A stretch of DNA of 64,000 nt from Niveibacterium sp. 24ML (GTDB taxonomy: Bacteria; Pseudomonadota; Gammaproteobacteria; Burkholderiales; Rhodocyclaceae), in contig NZ_JAPFHA010000005.1 in the NCBI RefSeq assembly GCF_026586805.1, forward strand, positions 62,001 to 126,000. The letters run 5' to 3'. Positions within the stretch are counted from its first letter, which is position 1. The number at the start of each line of letters is the position of its first letter. A program made the position numbers and the translations under genes. This document shows positions 36,778-44,660 of the stretch, piece by piece. The notes under the pieces are model-generated. The model searched no databases. It was not told where the DNA came from and was given only the letters and a program-made list of their open reading frames with translations.

Positions 36778-37652
36778 TCGCGCGCAGCCTGTGTGCGGCG
36801 CTGCTCTTGGGCTTTGCGCTGCCGGCGGCGGCGATCCTCGGTGGCGTGCCGGACGGCGACGCGCCGGATTCCCCGGCGCGGCGAGTGGACCCGGACGGCT
36901 GCGCATCGCCCTGGGCGGGGGCGGTCAGCGTGCTGATCGGAAACGGTGTGTTCTCCGGCGTCGTGATTGCCGACCGCTGGGTGCTCACCGCCGGCCATGT
37001 GGCCGCGGGGCAGCGGCATTCGCCCGCGGCGGTGCGGGTGAGGGTGCCGTGTGGCCCGCTGCTCGCCAGCGTGGCCGAGGTGGTGCCGCATCCGGCTTTT
37101 GCCGGTTACAAGTCCGATCGCATCAATTTCGACGATCTGAGCCTGCTGCGCCTGAGCGAGCCGCTGCCACCCGACGTGCCGCGCTACCCCTTGTTCGAGC
37201 GCGCACCGATGCGCGGTATGTTGCTGACCTTGGTGGGCTACGGCGCGGGCGGCAACCCGCGCGAAGGCAGCACGGTGCCGGCGAAGGCCGACACCAAGCG
37301 GGTTGGCGAGAACGCGCTGGACCAGCTCGTGCAGCGTGCCGACAAAGTGGCGGCCGCTTACCTGTGGGACTTTGACAGCAGCGACCCGGCGGCCAGCCTG
37401 CTCGGCGGGCCGGGCCTGGGCAACCAGCGCGAGGCGACGGTGGCGGGCGGCGATTCGGGCAGCCCGGCCTTCGTGAAGGATGGCGCGGGCTGGGCGCTGC
37501 TGGGCATCAACACCTTCCAGATCCAGTTGCCGGCCAAGCCGCCGAAGATCTCGATGCCGCCGCCGAAGTTTGGCTCCGGCGGGGGTGGCATGCTGGTCGC
37601 GCCCTACGCGGCGTGGATCCGCAGCGTGATCGAGGCCGCGCCCTCGCCCTGA
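36774..37652 (+). CDS. secreted trypsin-like serine protease
   Basis: A 292-aa protein with a signal peptide (LCAALLLGFALPAAA). The chymotrypsin-type triad is clear: His in LTAGHVAAG, Asp in INFDDLSLLRL, and Ser in GGDSGSPAF. A cysteine pair around DGCASPWAG and VRVPCGPL may form a disulfide. The start overlaps the last codon of the permease gene. It is terminated by a strong hairpin. Substrate and localisation beyond the periplasm or outside are unknown. Confidence 0.92.
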   Translation: MIARSLCAALLLGFALPAAAILGGVPDGDAPDSPARRVDPDGCASPWAGAVSVLIGNGVFSGVVIADRWVLTAGHVAAGQRHSPAAVRVRVPCGPLLASVAEVVPHPAFAGYKSDRINFDDLSLLRLSEPLPPDVPRYPLFERAPMRGMLLTLVGYGAGGNPREGSTVPAKADTKRVGENALDQLVQRADKVAAAYLWDFDSSDPAASLLGGPGLGNQREATVAGGDSGSPAFVKDGAGWALLGINTFQIQLPAKPPKISMPPPKFGSGGGGMLVAPYAAWIRSVIEAAPSP

Positions 37653-37657
37653 AAACG

Positions 37658-37689
37658 CCGAGGGGGGCCGGTTTCCCGGCCCCCCTCGG
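37658..37689. terminator. bidirectional terminator-like hairpin
   Basis: A perfect 14-bp inverted repeat: CCGAGGGGGGCCGG (37658-37671) with CCGGCCCCCCTCGG (37676-37689), loop TTTC. It sits between the convergent protease and PEP-CTERM genes and can stop both. It is flanked by short A and T runs. Confidence 0.8.
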
Positions 37690-37709
37690 TTCTGGCTGCG
37701 GCGTGCCGC

Positions 37710-38324
37710 TTAGCGGGCGCGGCGGCGGCGCGCGGCAGCGCCGATGAGGCCCAGGCCAGCCAGCAGCATGGCGTAGGTTTCGGGTTCCGGCACGGCGTGC
37801 ACTGCGGTGAGCGTGAAGGTCACGTCACCTGCGCCGCTGCGGGTCGATTCAAAGGTGTACAGATCGCTGTGCGCACCGGGGTGGCCGAGCGTTTCGCTGT
37901 AGGCGGTGGTGAAAGCCGGCGTATTGCTCTCCGCCCACACGTAGCTGAAGGCATTGCCGGTGGGGGCGTCGCCGCTGTGCGGCGCGACAACGTGCTGAGC
38001 GTTGATGCCGGCCGTCAGCAGCGAGAACGAACCAATCAAAGGCACGCTGACCACTTGGGTGGCGGCGCTCAGGTCCACATCCCAGTACTTGAGTTGCGGC
38101 GTCGAAAAGAAGTCGAGCGACGAGGTGGCGGTTGCCAGATTCCAGGTCCACTGCAGCTTCAGGTTGGTCATCGTGTCGGTGATGACGGTGGGCGTAAGGT
38201 CGAGCGACAAGGCTGCCGGCATCGGCGTGACTTTGCCCGCCGGGACGGCGAGAGCGTGCGCGTTGCTGGCAGCAAAACCGGCTGTCAGCAGCGAAAGCGC
38301 AAGGGCGAGAGGCTTGAGGCGCAT
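37710..38324 (-). CDS. PEP-CTERM secreted protein
   Basis: A 204-aa secreted protein. Signal peptide at the start (ALALSLLTAGFAASNAHA); the middle is a beta-rich domain without recognisable catalytic motif; the end is VPEPETYAMLLAGLGLIGA followed by RRRRAR, a complete PEP-CTERM tail. It is expected to be handled by exosortase at the inner membrane. The start is the ATG before RLKPLALALS with AGGAG just upstream. A sigma-54-type promoter lies 64-77 bp upstream. Function unknown. Confidence 0.88.
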   Translation of the reverse strand: MRLKPLALALSLLTAGFAASNAHALAVPAGKVTPMPAALSLDLTPTVITDTMTNLKLQWTWNLATATSSLDFFSTPQLKYWDVDLSAATQVVSVPLIGSFSLLTAGINAQHVVAPHSGDAPTGNAFSYVWAESNTPAFTTAYSETLGHPGAHSDLYTFESTRSGAGDVTFTLTAVHAVPEPETYAMLLAGLGLIGAAARRRRAR

Positions 38325-38333
38325 CAGAAGACT

Positions 38334-38734
38334 CCTAGGGGGTATTCGTGATTGTCGGAACAACAAACAAAGCTTGCAGCGCAATAAGCAAGTCCAGTGC
38401 CCGTTTCCCCTGCAAGCTCGCGTCCCGCATTGGTCGGACGCTTCGGTGGGCTAGGGCGATCCGCCCGTCGTGCGGCCAAGGCAGGCGCCGCGCGCCGCTG
38501 CGGGGAAGATGACGACGGCAGATCCTGCGGCACTGCAGCAATGCTTTGTGGTGGGCGGCGCGGCACGAAGCCGACGACTGTAAAAATGACCGACGCCGAT
38601 CCGCGCCAGACATCCTGTTTGCCGGATCGGATCTGCGGCCCCTTTCTGCCGCGTGCGCGCGGGCCTGTGCCCGTGGCCATGACAAGTGTCGCGGGCTCGC
38701 CCACAATCGCAGGCTTTGGTTTGCAGGAGTCGAC
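38334..38734. other. divergent intergenic region
   Basis: About 400 bp between the PEP-CTERM gene and the MscS-like gene. It contains the sigma-54-type promoter at 38388-38401. I see no convincing coding region in the rest, although the high GC content leaves several stop-free frames. Confidence 0.5.
38388..38401 (-). promoter_or_regulatory. sigma-54-type promoter for the PEP-CTERM gene
   Basis: On the minus strand, GGCACTGGACTTGC (38401 down to 38388) matches the core GGCAC-N5-TTGC exactly, with the -24 GG and the -12 GC at the required distance. Transcription would start near 38376, about 50 bp before the ATG of the PEP-CTERM gene. The orientation is right for that gene. RpoN-dependent control of PEP-CTERM genes is known in related bacteria. 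Confidence 0.7.
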
Positions 38735-41200
38735 GTGCAGCGAGGTTTCGCCGGAAGGCTGATCGTATGGAGTCTGGCCGTCGCGGTGCCGGCGCTGGGG
38801 TGGGCGGCGGTGCCGGCGATTCCCGGGATCACGTCGGTGCCGGGCGCGGCGGCGCCCGCGGCGGAGGCATCAGCGCCGGTTTCCGCCGGCATGGATGAAG
38901 CGGGCATCCGGGCCCGGTTGAGCGCGGCCGAGGAGGAGCTGGCCCGCGTCACTTCCGGCGATGCCGCAGGCGCCAGCGCACCGCCCGATGTGCCCAAGGA
39001 CGAAGTCTACGCGCGCACCTTCATGCTGCAGACCCTGGTGTCGGCGTATCAGGCCCAGCTTGATGCGCTGCAGCGACTTGCTTTGCAGCGCAACGCCGCG
39101 GCAAACGGGGAGGGCCTGTTGAGGCCCGGTGAGGGGCTGCCCGAGAAGCCGCCGTATCCGGTGCCCGTGGTCGACGATCTGCGCCAGCGCCTGCAGACCG
39201 CGTCGCAGCAGATCGACGTGATGGAAATTGAGCACGGGCTGGCCGAGACCAATCTGGCGGCGGTTCGCGTTGCGCACCAGCGCGCCGAGAAGGCGCTGCG
39301 CGAAAGCACCGAAGCGCTCGAACGCAACCGGGATCCGGCGGCCACCGCGCGCTTGAAGTGGCGCTATCGTCTGGCCGAGCTTGAGCTCAGAAGCTATGGC
39401 GCGCTGTTGCAGGGGCGGGAGCTCGAACGGCAGTCGCTCGACCTTGAACGTGCGCAGGCCAATGCGCGCTTTCGCGCGCTGCAGGAACTGCTGACCCAGG
39501 CCGAGCGTGACATCCGTTTCGATCAGAAGGACCTGGACACGCTGATCGCCCGCGGCGAGAACCGGCGTCGCGAACTGGCGGTCGAGATCAATGCGGCGCG
39601 TCTGGAGGTGAAGGCGCATCAAGAGCGGATTGCCAAGCTGGAGGCGGAGGTTCTGCCGCAGCAGGCCGCCGTCAAGCAGGCGAGCGACGCGCTCGATGCG
39701 GCGCTGGTGGCCCGGACCGGCGAGACCGCAGCGTCGGCGGCGCGTCAGAAGGCAGTGCAGGCGCACGAGCTGGCCCTGAACAAGGCCCGCGCGCAGGCCG
39801 ATGCCACCCGCGCGGCTCTGGAGCTGGAGCGCTTCCGCGCCGAAACCGCCCTGCTGCGGGTCGAATCGCTGAGCCGGCTTGAAATGTCGATGCAGCTGCA
39901 GCGCACCTTCTGGGAGCTGCGCTTTGCCGCATCGCAGCCGGGCGCGTCGGCGGAAGCGACCAAGCGCTTGCATGAAGGCACGGCAGCGCTGCTGACCCGG
40001 CTTGCCGAACCCGAAAACATGGTGCGCGCCGAACTCAAGCTGACCATGAATCAAGCCACGGCGGTGCAGGGTCGCCTGAGTGATCTGAACGACACGCTGA
40101 TGGTGGATGACCGTGCCTACCTTGCCAGCATTCGAGAGCGCATCGACATCCACATCCGCGCCCTGGCCGAGCTGGCGCAGCTGCGCCAGCTGGTGGAGCG
40201 CTGGGTGGCGGAGTTCGACAGCCAGGCAGCGGATCGCAGCGCGCGCGCAAAGTGGGACGACGTCCGCCACGGCATCGAAAGCCGGATCGATGCGATGTGG
40301 TCTTACGAGCTGACCACGGTTGATGAGAGCCTGGTGGTGGATGGCCAGATGGTGCCGATCAAGCGTGGCATCACCGTTGGCAAGGTGGCGATTGCCCTGC
40401 TGACCCTGGTGCTGGGCTTCTGGCTCGCGCGGCGCCTGGCGGTGCTGATCATCCATAACGTCCATCGGCGCCTTGGCACGCCGCTGCCAACGCTGCAGAC
40501 AGCGAGCAACTGGATCCTCTCGGTGGTCTTCGTGATCCTGGTGGTGATCAGTCTTGCGATGGTGCGGATACCGCTGACGGTGTTTGCCTTCCTCGGCGGC
40601 GCCATTGCGATCGGCCTTGGTTTCGGCATGCAGACCCTGCTCAAGAACCTGATGAGCGGGCTCATGTTGCTGGCCGAGCGCCCGTTCAAGCTCGGTGACT
40701 TCGTCGAGGTGGGCGGCATGCGTGGCACGGTCACCGACATCGGCGTGCGGGCGAGCACGATCCGCAACGCGGACGGCATCGAGACGCTGGTGCCGAACGC
40801 CAGCTTCGTCGAGCAGAACGTCACCAACTGGACCTATTCGTCATCCAAGGTGCGTTTCGCGGTGCTGGTGGGTGTGGCCTACGGCACGCCCACGCGGACG
40901 GTGGCCGACATGCTGCTCGAGATCGCCGGGCGCCACGGCAAGATCCTCAAGGATCCGGCGCCCGAGGTGCTGTTTGAGGACTTTGCCGCTGACGCGCTCA
41001 ACTTCGGCCTCTACTTCTGGCTCGATCTGGAGACCGGCGCAACCGGCCGCGCGGTGTGCAGCGATGTACGCTTCATGATCGACAAAGCCTTCGGCGACGC
41101 CGGCATCTCGATTGCCTTCCCGCAGCGCGATGTGCATCTGGACAGCGCCAGGCCGCTTGAAGTCCGCCTGATTGGCCCGGCGCCGGGGGCCGAGGCCTAG
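38735..41200 (+). CDS. large MscS-family mechanosensitive channel
   Basis: An 821-aa secreted-then-membrane protein starting at GTG (38735) with AGGAG six nt upstream. Signal peptide, a long coiled-coil periplasmic region (about 55-520, rich in Glu/Ala/Arg), then membrane helices from about 550 and the MscS domain with FGMQTLLKNLMSGLMLLAE, GDFVEVGGMRGTVTDIG and VPNASFVEQNVTNW. This is the architecture of the MscK/KefA or MscM group rather than small MscS. It should release solutes upon membrane tension. The stop adjoins an inverted repeat. Confidence 0.9.
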   Translation: MQRGFAGRLIVWSLAVAVPALGWAAVPAIPGITSVPGAAAPAAEASAPVSAGMDEAGIRARLSAAEEELARVTSGDAAGASAPPDVPKDEVYARTFMLQTLVSAYQAQLDALQRLALQRNAAANGEGLLRPGEGLPEKPPYPVPVVDDLRQRLQTASQQIDVMEIEHGLAETNLAAVRVAHQRAEKALRESTEALERNRDPAATARLKWRYRLAELELRSYGALLQGRELERQSLDLERAQANARFRALQELLTQAERDIRFDQKDLDTLIARGENRRRELAVEINAARLEVKAHQERIAKLEAEVLPQQAAVKQASDALDAALVARTGETAASAARQKAVQAHELALNKARAQADATRAALELERFRAETALLRVESLSRLEMSMQLQRTFWELRFAASQPGASAEATKRLHEGTAALLTRLAEPENMVRAELKLTMNQATAVQGRLSDLNDTLMVDDRAYLASIRERIDIHIRALAELAQLRQLVERWVAEFDSQAADRSARAKWDDVRHGIESRIDAMWSYELTTVDESLVVDGQMVPIKRGITVGKVAIALLTLVLGFWLARRLAVLIIHNVHRRLGTPLPTLQTASNWILSVVFVILVVISLAMVRIPLTVFAFLGGAIAIGLGFGMQTLLKNLMSGLMLLAERPFKLGDFVEVGGMRGTVTDIGVRASTIRNADGIETLVPNASFVEQNVTNWTYSSSKVRFAVLVGVAYGTPTRTVADMLLEIAGRHGKILKDPAPEVLFEDFAADALNFGLYFWLDLETGATGRAVCSDVRFMIDKAFGDAGISIAFPQRDVHLDSARPLEVRLIGPAPGAEA

Positions 41201-41343
41201 GGAAGGCCTGAATAAGTGGCTGCGACGGCGCATCGCTGCGTTGCGGCGTGCTCGCTCCCGCGCCTATCCCTTTGATATGCCTTGGTCGCTGCGCGCGCGG
41301 CGCCTTGCGCTGCATCCCTCTCGCTCACTCATTCATACCTTCC
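41201..41343. repeat. 143-bp inverted repeat spanning the gap between mscS-like and lysR genes
   Basis: The left end GGAAGGCCTGAATAAGTG (41201-41218) starts directly after the channel stop codon and the right end, complement GGAAGGTATGAATGAGTG (41326-41343), is inside the last codons of the LysR gene; 15 of 18 positions match. The interior is GC-rich with weaker pairing. It looks like a small non-autonomous or REP-like element. The right arm supplies the last residues (GRYE) and the stop of the LysR protein. Confidence 0.65.
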
Positions 41344-42264
41344 CTGGCGCGGGCTTTCGGCGCCGGGCGCGGTGGGCAGCCGGCGCGCAAGATACTGGCG
41401 CAGTGCCTCGATCGCATGGCGCACCTTTGCCGGCTGCGCCTCGCGCTGCGGTGTCACCGCCCACACCCCGATCGGCGGCAGTGACCATTCAGGCAGCACC
41501 CGCACCAGCGCGCCGCTGGCCAGATCGGCCGCCACGTCGGCCTCGACCTGGCGCGAAATGCCGAGGCCTTCGCGCGTCAGCGCCAGCACCGCCTGCTGGC
41601 TGTTGCTCGCGCTGCGGCCAAGGATGCGGACCTGGCGCTGCGCGTTGCCGCATCGCAGATCAAGCATTTGCGGCTCGCCCAGCGGGGTGAGGATCAGCCA
41701 GTCGAGCTGCGCGAGGTCTTCCGGCTCGCGCGGCACGCCCGCCTGCGCAAGCCATCCCGGCGTGGCGCACAGCAACTCGTTCCACTGCGCCAGCGGCCGC
41801 GCCACCAGCGAGGAATCGGCGAGGCGGCCGACGCGGATCGCCAGATCGATGCGTGATTCGATCAGATCGATCCGCTCGTCCGCTGCGAAGATCCGCAGGC
41901 TCAGCTGCGGATTGGCGCGCAGCAGGGGCGCCAGCGCCACCCCCAGGTGGGCGCCGGCAAAGCTCATCGGTGCGGCGATGCGCAGCTCGCCGACCGGCGC
42001 GTCGCGTTGTTCGGCCAGGCGCTGCTCGGCGCGTTCGGCCGCCGCCAGCATCTCTGCGCAGCCTTCGTAGAAGCTGCTGCCGGCGGCGCTGAGCGTTAGG
42101 CGGCGGGTCGAACGGTGCAGCAGCACCACGCCGGTTTGCGCTTCCAGTGCGCGGATCGTCTGGCTCACCGCCGAGGTGCTCATGCCCATCACCCGCGCGG
42201 CGGCGCTCATCGAACCGAGTTCGACCACGCGCGCGAATGCGGCCATTGCCTTGAATTTGTCCAT
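41329..42264 (-). CDS. LysR-family transcriptional regulator
   Basis: A 311-aa regulator with an N-terminal winged helix-turn-helix (residues 1-60: AAFARVVELGSMSAAARVMG then STSAVSQTIRALEAQ) and an effector domain from about 90 (ELRIAAPMSFAGAHLGV). It resembles the CrgA/AaeR-type subgroup. It is divergent from an NAD(P)-binding protein gene with 145 bp between starts, the usual regulator-target arrangement. The last four residues and stop come from the inverted repeat at 41201-41343. Inducer unknown. Confidence 0.93.
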   Translation of the reverse strand: MDKFKAMAAFARVVELGSMSAAARVMGMSTSAVSQTIRALEAQTGVVLLHRSTRRLTLSAAGSSFYEGCAEMLAAAERAEQRLAEQRDAPVGELRIAAPMSFAGAHLGVALAPLLRANPQLSLRIFAADERIDLIESRIDLAIRVGRLADSSLVARPLAQWNELLCATPGWLAQAGVPREPEDLAQLDWLILTPLGEPQMLDLRCGNAQRQVRILGRSASNSQQAVLALTREGLGISRQVEADVAADLASGALVRVLPEWSLPPIGVWAVTPQREAQPAKVRHAIEALRQYLARRLPTAPGAESPRQGRYE

Positions 42265-42289
42265 CGGGTTTCCGCCTTGCCGAGCTTAT

Positions 42290-42347
42290 TGTGAAGCCAT
42301 GATTCACAGTCATTGCAGTCTAGCCCGACTAATCACGCAATTGTGAA
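42290..42347. promoter_or_regulatory. candidate LysR operator
   Basis: In the divergent region, TGTGAA (42290-42295) is followed after 7 bp by TTCACA (42303-42308), a dyad with T-N11-A spacing character, and a further half site TTGTGAA is at 42341-42347. Position between the divergent starts and the dyad fit a LysR-type binding site. No binding has been shown. Confidence 0.5.
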
Positions 42348-42409
42348 GCGCCTATCGTTCGCCGTGTCGCGCCGGGTTTGCCGGCGCCCCCACACGAAAG
42401 GGTCTTCAC

Positions 42410-43051
42410 ATGAAAATCGCACTCATCGGCGCCACCGGTTTTGTTGGCGCAGCACTGCTGACCGAAGCGCTGGCGCGCGGCCATCAAGTGACCGCGCTGG
42501 TCCGTGACATCACCAAGCTGCCGGCACACCCGCAGCTCAGCGCACGCGCGGTGGACGTTTTCGACGCCGCCGCGCTGGCCGGCGCCTTGCGCGGTCACGA
42601 CGCGGTGCTGAGCGCCTACAACCCCGGTTGGGGTACGCCGGACATCCGCACGAAGATGGCCGATGGCGGCGCCGCCATCATCAACGCGACGCGTGCCGCC
42701 GCAGTGCCGCGCCTGCTGGTGGTGGGCGGTGCCGGCAGCCTGGAAGTGGCGCCCGGCCTGCAGGCGCTGGATACGCCGGATTTCCCCGCCGCATGGAAGG
42801 ACGGCGCCGAGGGTACGCGCGACTTCCTGATCCGCCTGCGTGATACGCAGGACCTGGACTGGAGCTTCCTCTCGCCGGCCTTCGATCTGTTCCCGGGCGA
42901 GCACCGCGGCAGCTACCGCGTCGGCGGCGATCAGGCTTTCTTTGATGCCGAGGGCAAGAGCCGCATTTCGGCGGCTGACTATGCGCTGGCGATGATCGAC
43001 GAGCTGGAAGTGCCGCGCCACACCGGGCGCCGGTTCTGCGTCGCGTACTGA
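42410..43051 (+). CDS. NAD(P)H-binding protein (NmrA/YwnB-like)
   Basis: A 213-aa short Rossmann protein. The dinucleotide loop is KIALIGATGFVGAALLTEAL, and LVVGGAGSLEVAPG and WSFLSPAFDLFPG follow, as in the YwnB/NmrA-like group of atypical SDR proteins. The catalytic Tyr-Lys pair of classical SDRs is missing, so it may act as a sensor or a flavin/quinone-reductase type. The gene is likely regulated by the divergent LysR protein. Confidence 0.88.
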   Translation: MKIALIGATGFVGAALLTEALARGHQVTALVRDITKLPAHPQLSARAVDVFDAAALAGALRGHDAVLSAYNPGWGTPDIRTKMADGGAAIINATRAAAVPRLLVVGGAGSLEVAPGLQALDTPDFPAAWKDGAEGTRDFLIRLRDTQDLDWSFLSPAFDLFPGEHRGSYRVGGDQAFFDAEGKSRISAADYALAMIDELEVPRHTGRRFCVAY

Positions 43052-43060
43052 TCGAGCGTC

Positions 43061-43086
43061 GGGGCGGCGCCGTTTTCAGCCGCCCC
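43061..43086 (+). terminator. possible terminator hairpin
   Basis: GGGGCGGC (43061-43068) pairs with GCCGCCCC (43079-43086) around a ten-base loop containing TTTT. It lies just after the NAD(P)-binding gene. There is no T-run after the stem, so the call is moderate. Confidence 0.4.
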
Positions 43087-43197
43087 GCGCGACGTATTCC
43101 GCTGTTGTTTGAAGATTTGCCCACCTTGAAGCTGTTTGTCCCGTGAAAATGCCAGGCGCATCACCTGCAAACAAACTTCCAGAAAGGTGTATCAAGC

Positions 43198-44130
43198 ATG
43201 GCTTGCAGATCAATCCTGAACGCGTCGGCGCTGCTGACCCTGCTGCTGGTGACGGCCTGCGGGGGCGGCGGTGGTGAAGCGACACCGGCTGCGACGACCA
43301 CGACGCCGCCGATTGCGCAAACGCCGGTCACCGAGGCCGCGACCGCCGGCGCCCGCCTGCAGGCGAGCGCCGCAGGCTATGCGCTGGACACACCCGACGT
43401 ACCGGTCAGCGCTTACCAGCAGACACGCTGGAAGGCCTTTCTGGTGGCCGGCAACACGCAGGAACCGGTGTTCGACAACTTCGTGCTGAGTTTCAGCAAG
43501 TGGCTGGGCCAGCGCGGCGTGTCGTCGATCGAGATCCTGCAGGCCAAGAGCCCCAACGTAACCCTGCGCAGCAGTTCCGAGAACATCCTCAGCGCATTGG
43601 TGCGTGGCGCGCCGGGGCCCAACGAAGGCTGCCTCGTCTACATGACCTCGCATGGATCGGGCGATAGCCCGCAGGCCAAGGGTGGCTTGTGGCTGGCGCC
43701 GGCCGGCGGCCGCGAAGAAACCCTCACGCCCGTCGCTCTCAACGAGATGCTGGGCAATTCATGCGGCACGCGGCCGACCGTGGTGGTGCTCTCCGGCTGC
43801 TACACCGGGGTCTACATGAATGATGCAATTGCCGCGCCCAACCGCATCGTGCTGACCGCCGCGCGGGCAGACCGCACCTCCTTCGGTTGCGAGGCCACCG
43901 GTGACTACACCTTCTTCGACAAGTGCGTGCTGCAGAATCTGGACACCGCCGGCACGGTGCAGAAGCTGACCGAAAAAGTGCGTGCCTGCGTCGGCAAGCG
44001 CGAAGCCGATGAGAAGTTCACGCCATCCGAGCCACAGGCCTTCTTCGGGCGCGACATGCGTGACCTTGCTTTGCCCGCCCTGCCCGCTGCCACCGCCAGT
44101 GAGCTGGCAGCGCTCGATTCGCAGCCCTGA
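43198..44130 (+). CDS. C13 peptidase-like (legumain/caspase-type) lipoprotein
   Basis: A 310-aa predicted lipoprotein (lipobox LVTAC followed by Gly-rich and Thr/Pro-rich linker to about residue 45). The cysteine-peptidase dyad of clan CD is visible: His in VYMTSHGSGD and Cys in VVVLSGCYTGVY, with hydrophobic strands before each. Bacterial peptidase C13 proteins with this layout are periplasmic or surface proteins of unknown role. An AGAAAGG stretch upstream of the ATG is the ribosome binding site. It precedes a stem-loop and a 530-bp gap before the Anbu locus. Confidence 0.78.
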   Translation: MACRSILNASALLTLLLVTACGGGGGEATPAATTTTPPIAQTPVTEAATAGARLQASAAGYALDTPDVPVSAYQQTRWKAFLVAGNTQEPVFDNFVLSFSKWLGQRGVSSIEILQAKSPNVTLRSSSENILSALVRGAPGPNEGCLVYMTSHGSGDSPQAKGGLWLAPAGGREETLTPVALNEMLGNSCGTRPTVVVLSGCYTGVYMNDAIAAPNRIVLTAARADRTSFGCEATGDYTFFDKCVLQNLDTAGTVQKLTEKVRACVGKREADEKFTPSEPQAFFGRDMRDLALPALPAATASELAALDSQP

Positions 44131-44140
44131 TTGGCGGTGT

Positions 44141-44168
44141 GCCGCGTGCGCAATGCCGCGCACGCGGC
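44141..44168 (+). terminator. strong GC hairpin after C13-like gene
   Basis: GCCGCGTGCGC (44141-44151), loop AATGCC, GCGCACGCGGC (44158-44168): a perfect 11-bp stem located about 10 bp after the stop codon. No T-run follows. Confidence 0.45.
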
Positions 44169-44660
44169 GCTCAGTTGGATGTTGCTGCCTTTCGGCAGCC
44201 AGTGAGCTGCCTCTTGCGGAATGCCAGGATGCCCGGTTTGGCAACGAGAAAGTCTCCCGCGCAGTGCAGGCAAGGTGACAGTCGTATTTGAGGATCAGCT
44301 TCAACGGTGCCGGCGCGCGGCGAGAACGGGCACAACACAGTAGGCCGTAGCGCCGGGCGCGTGGGGAACATGGCGGGAACCGGAACGGCGACCCGAGCGT
44401 CTAGTCACGGTCGATCTCAGTGCGAAGCTGATTGCTGGCGCGCGGCATTCAGGGCGGCGCACCTTTCCGGTGCGGCCGTGCGCGAGGGAATTTGATGCGC
44501 CAGCTTGGTGCCTGGTGATCGATGGGGTGTCGACAATGGTGCCGTGACGTGCGTTTGGCACACCGGAAGTGCACATTTCCCCGCGAAACCGGGCTGGCAC
44601 GGTTTTCGCAACCACGATGAAGCCGGTCCGCAACGAAGCGGGCCGTACGCGGAGGCGAGC
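44169..44660. other. intergenic leader of the Anbu locus
   Basis: A stretch of about 490 bp before the ATP-grasp gene. An open frame from 44505 fuses with the ATP-grasp gene but shows no similarity to the family before the ATG at 44661, so it is probably leader. I see no other gene. Confidence 0.5.

Noticed and set aside
44505-44660. Longer N-terminus of the ATP-grasp protein
   Set aside because: The extra 52 residues have no similarity to the family and a good ribosome binding site lies before the ATG at 44661.
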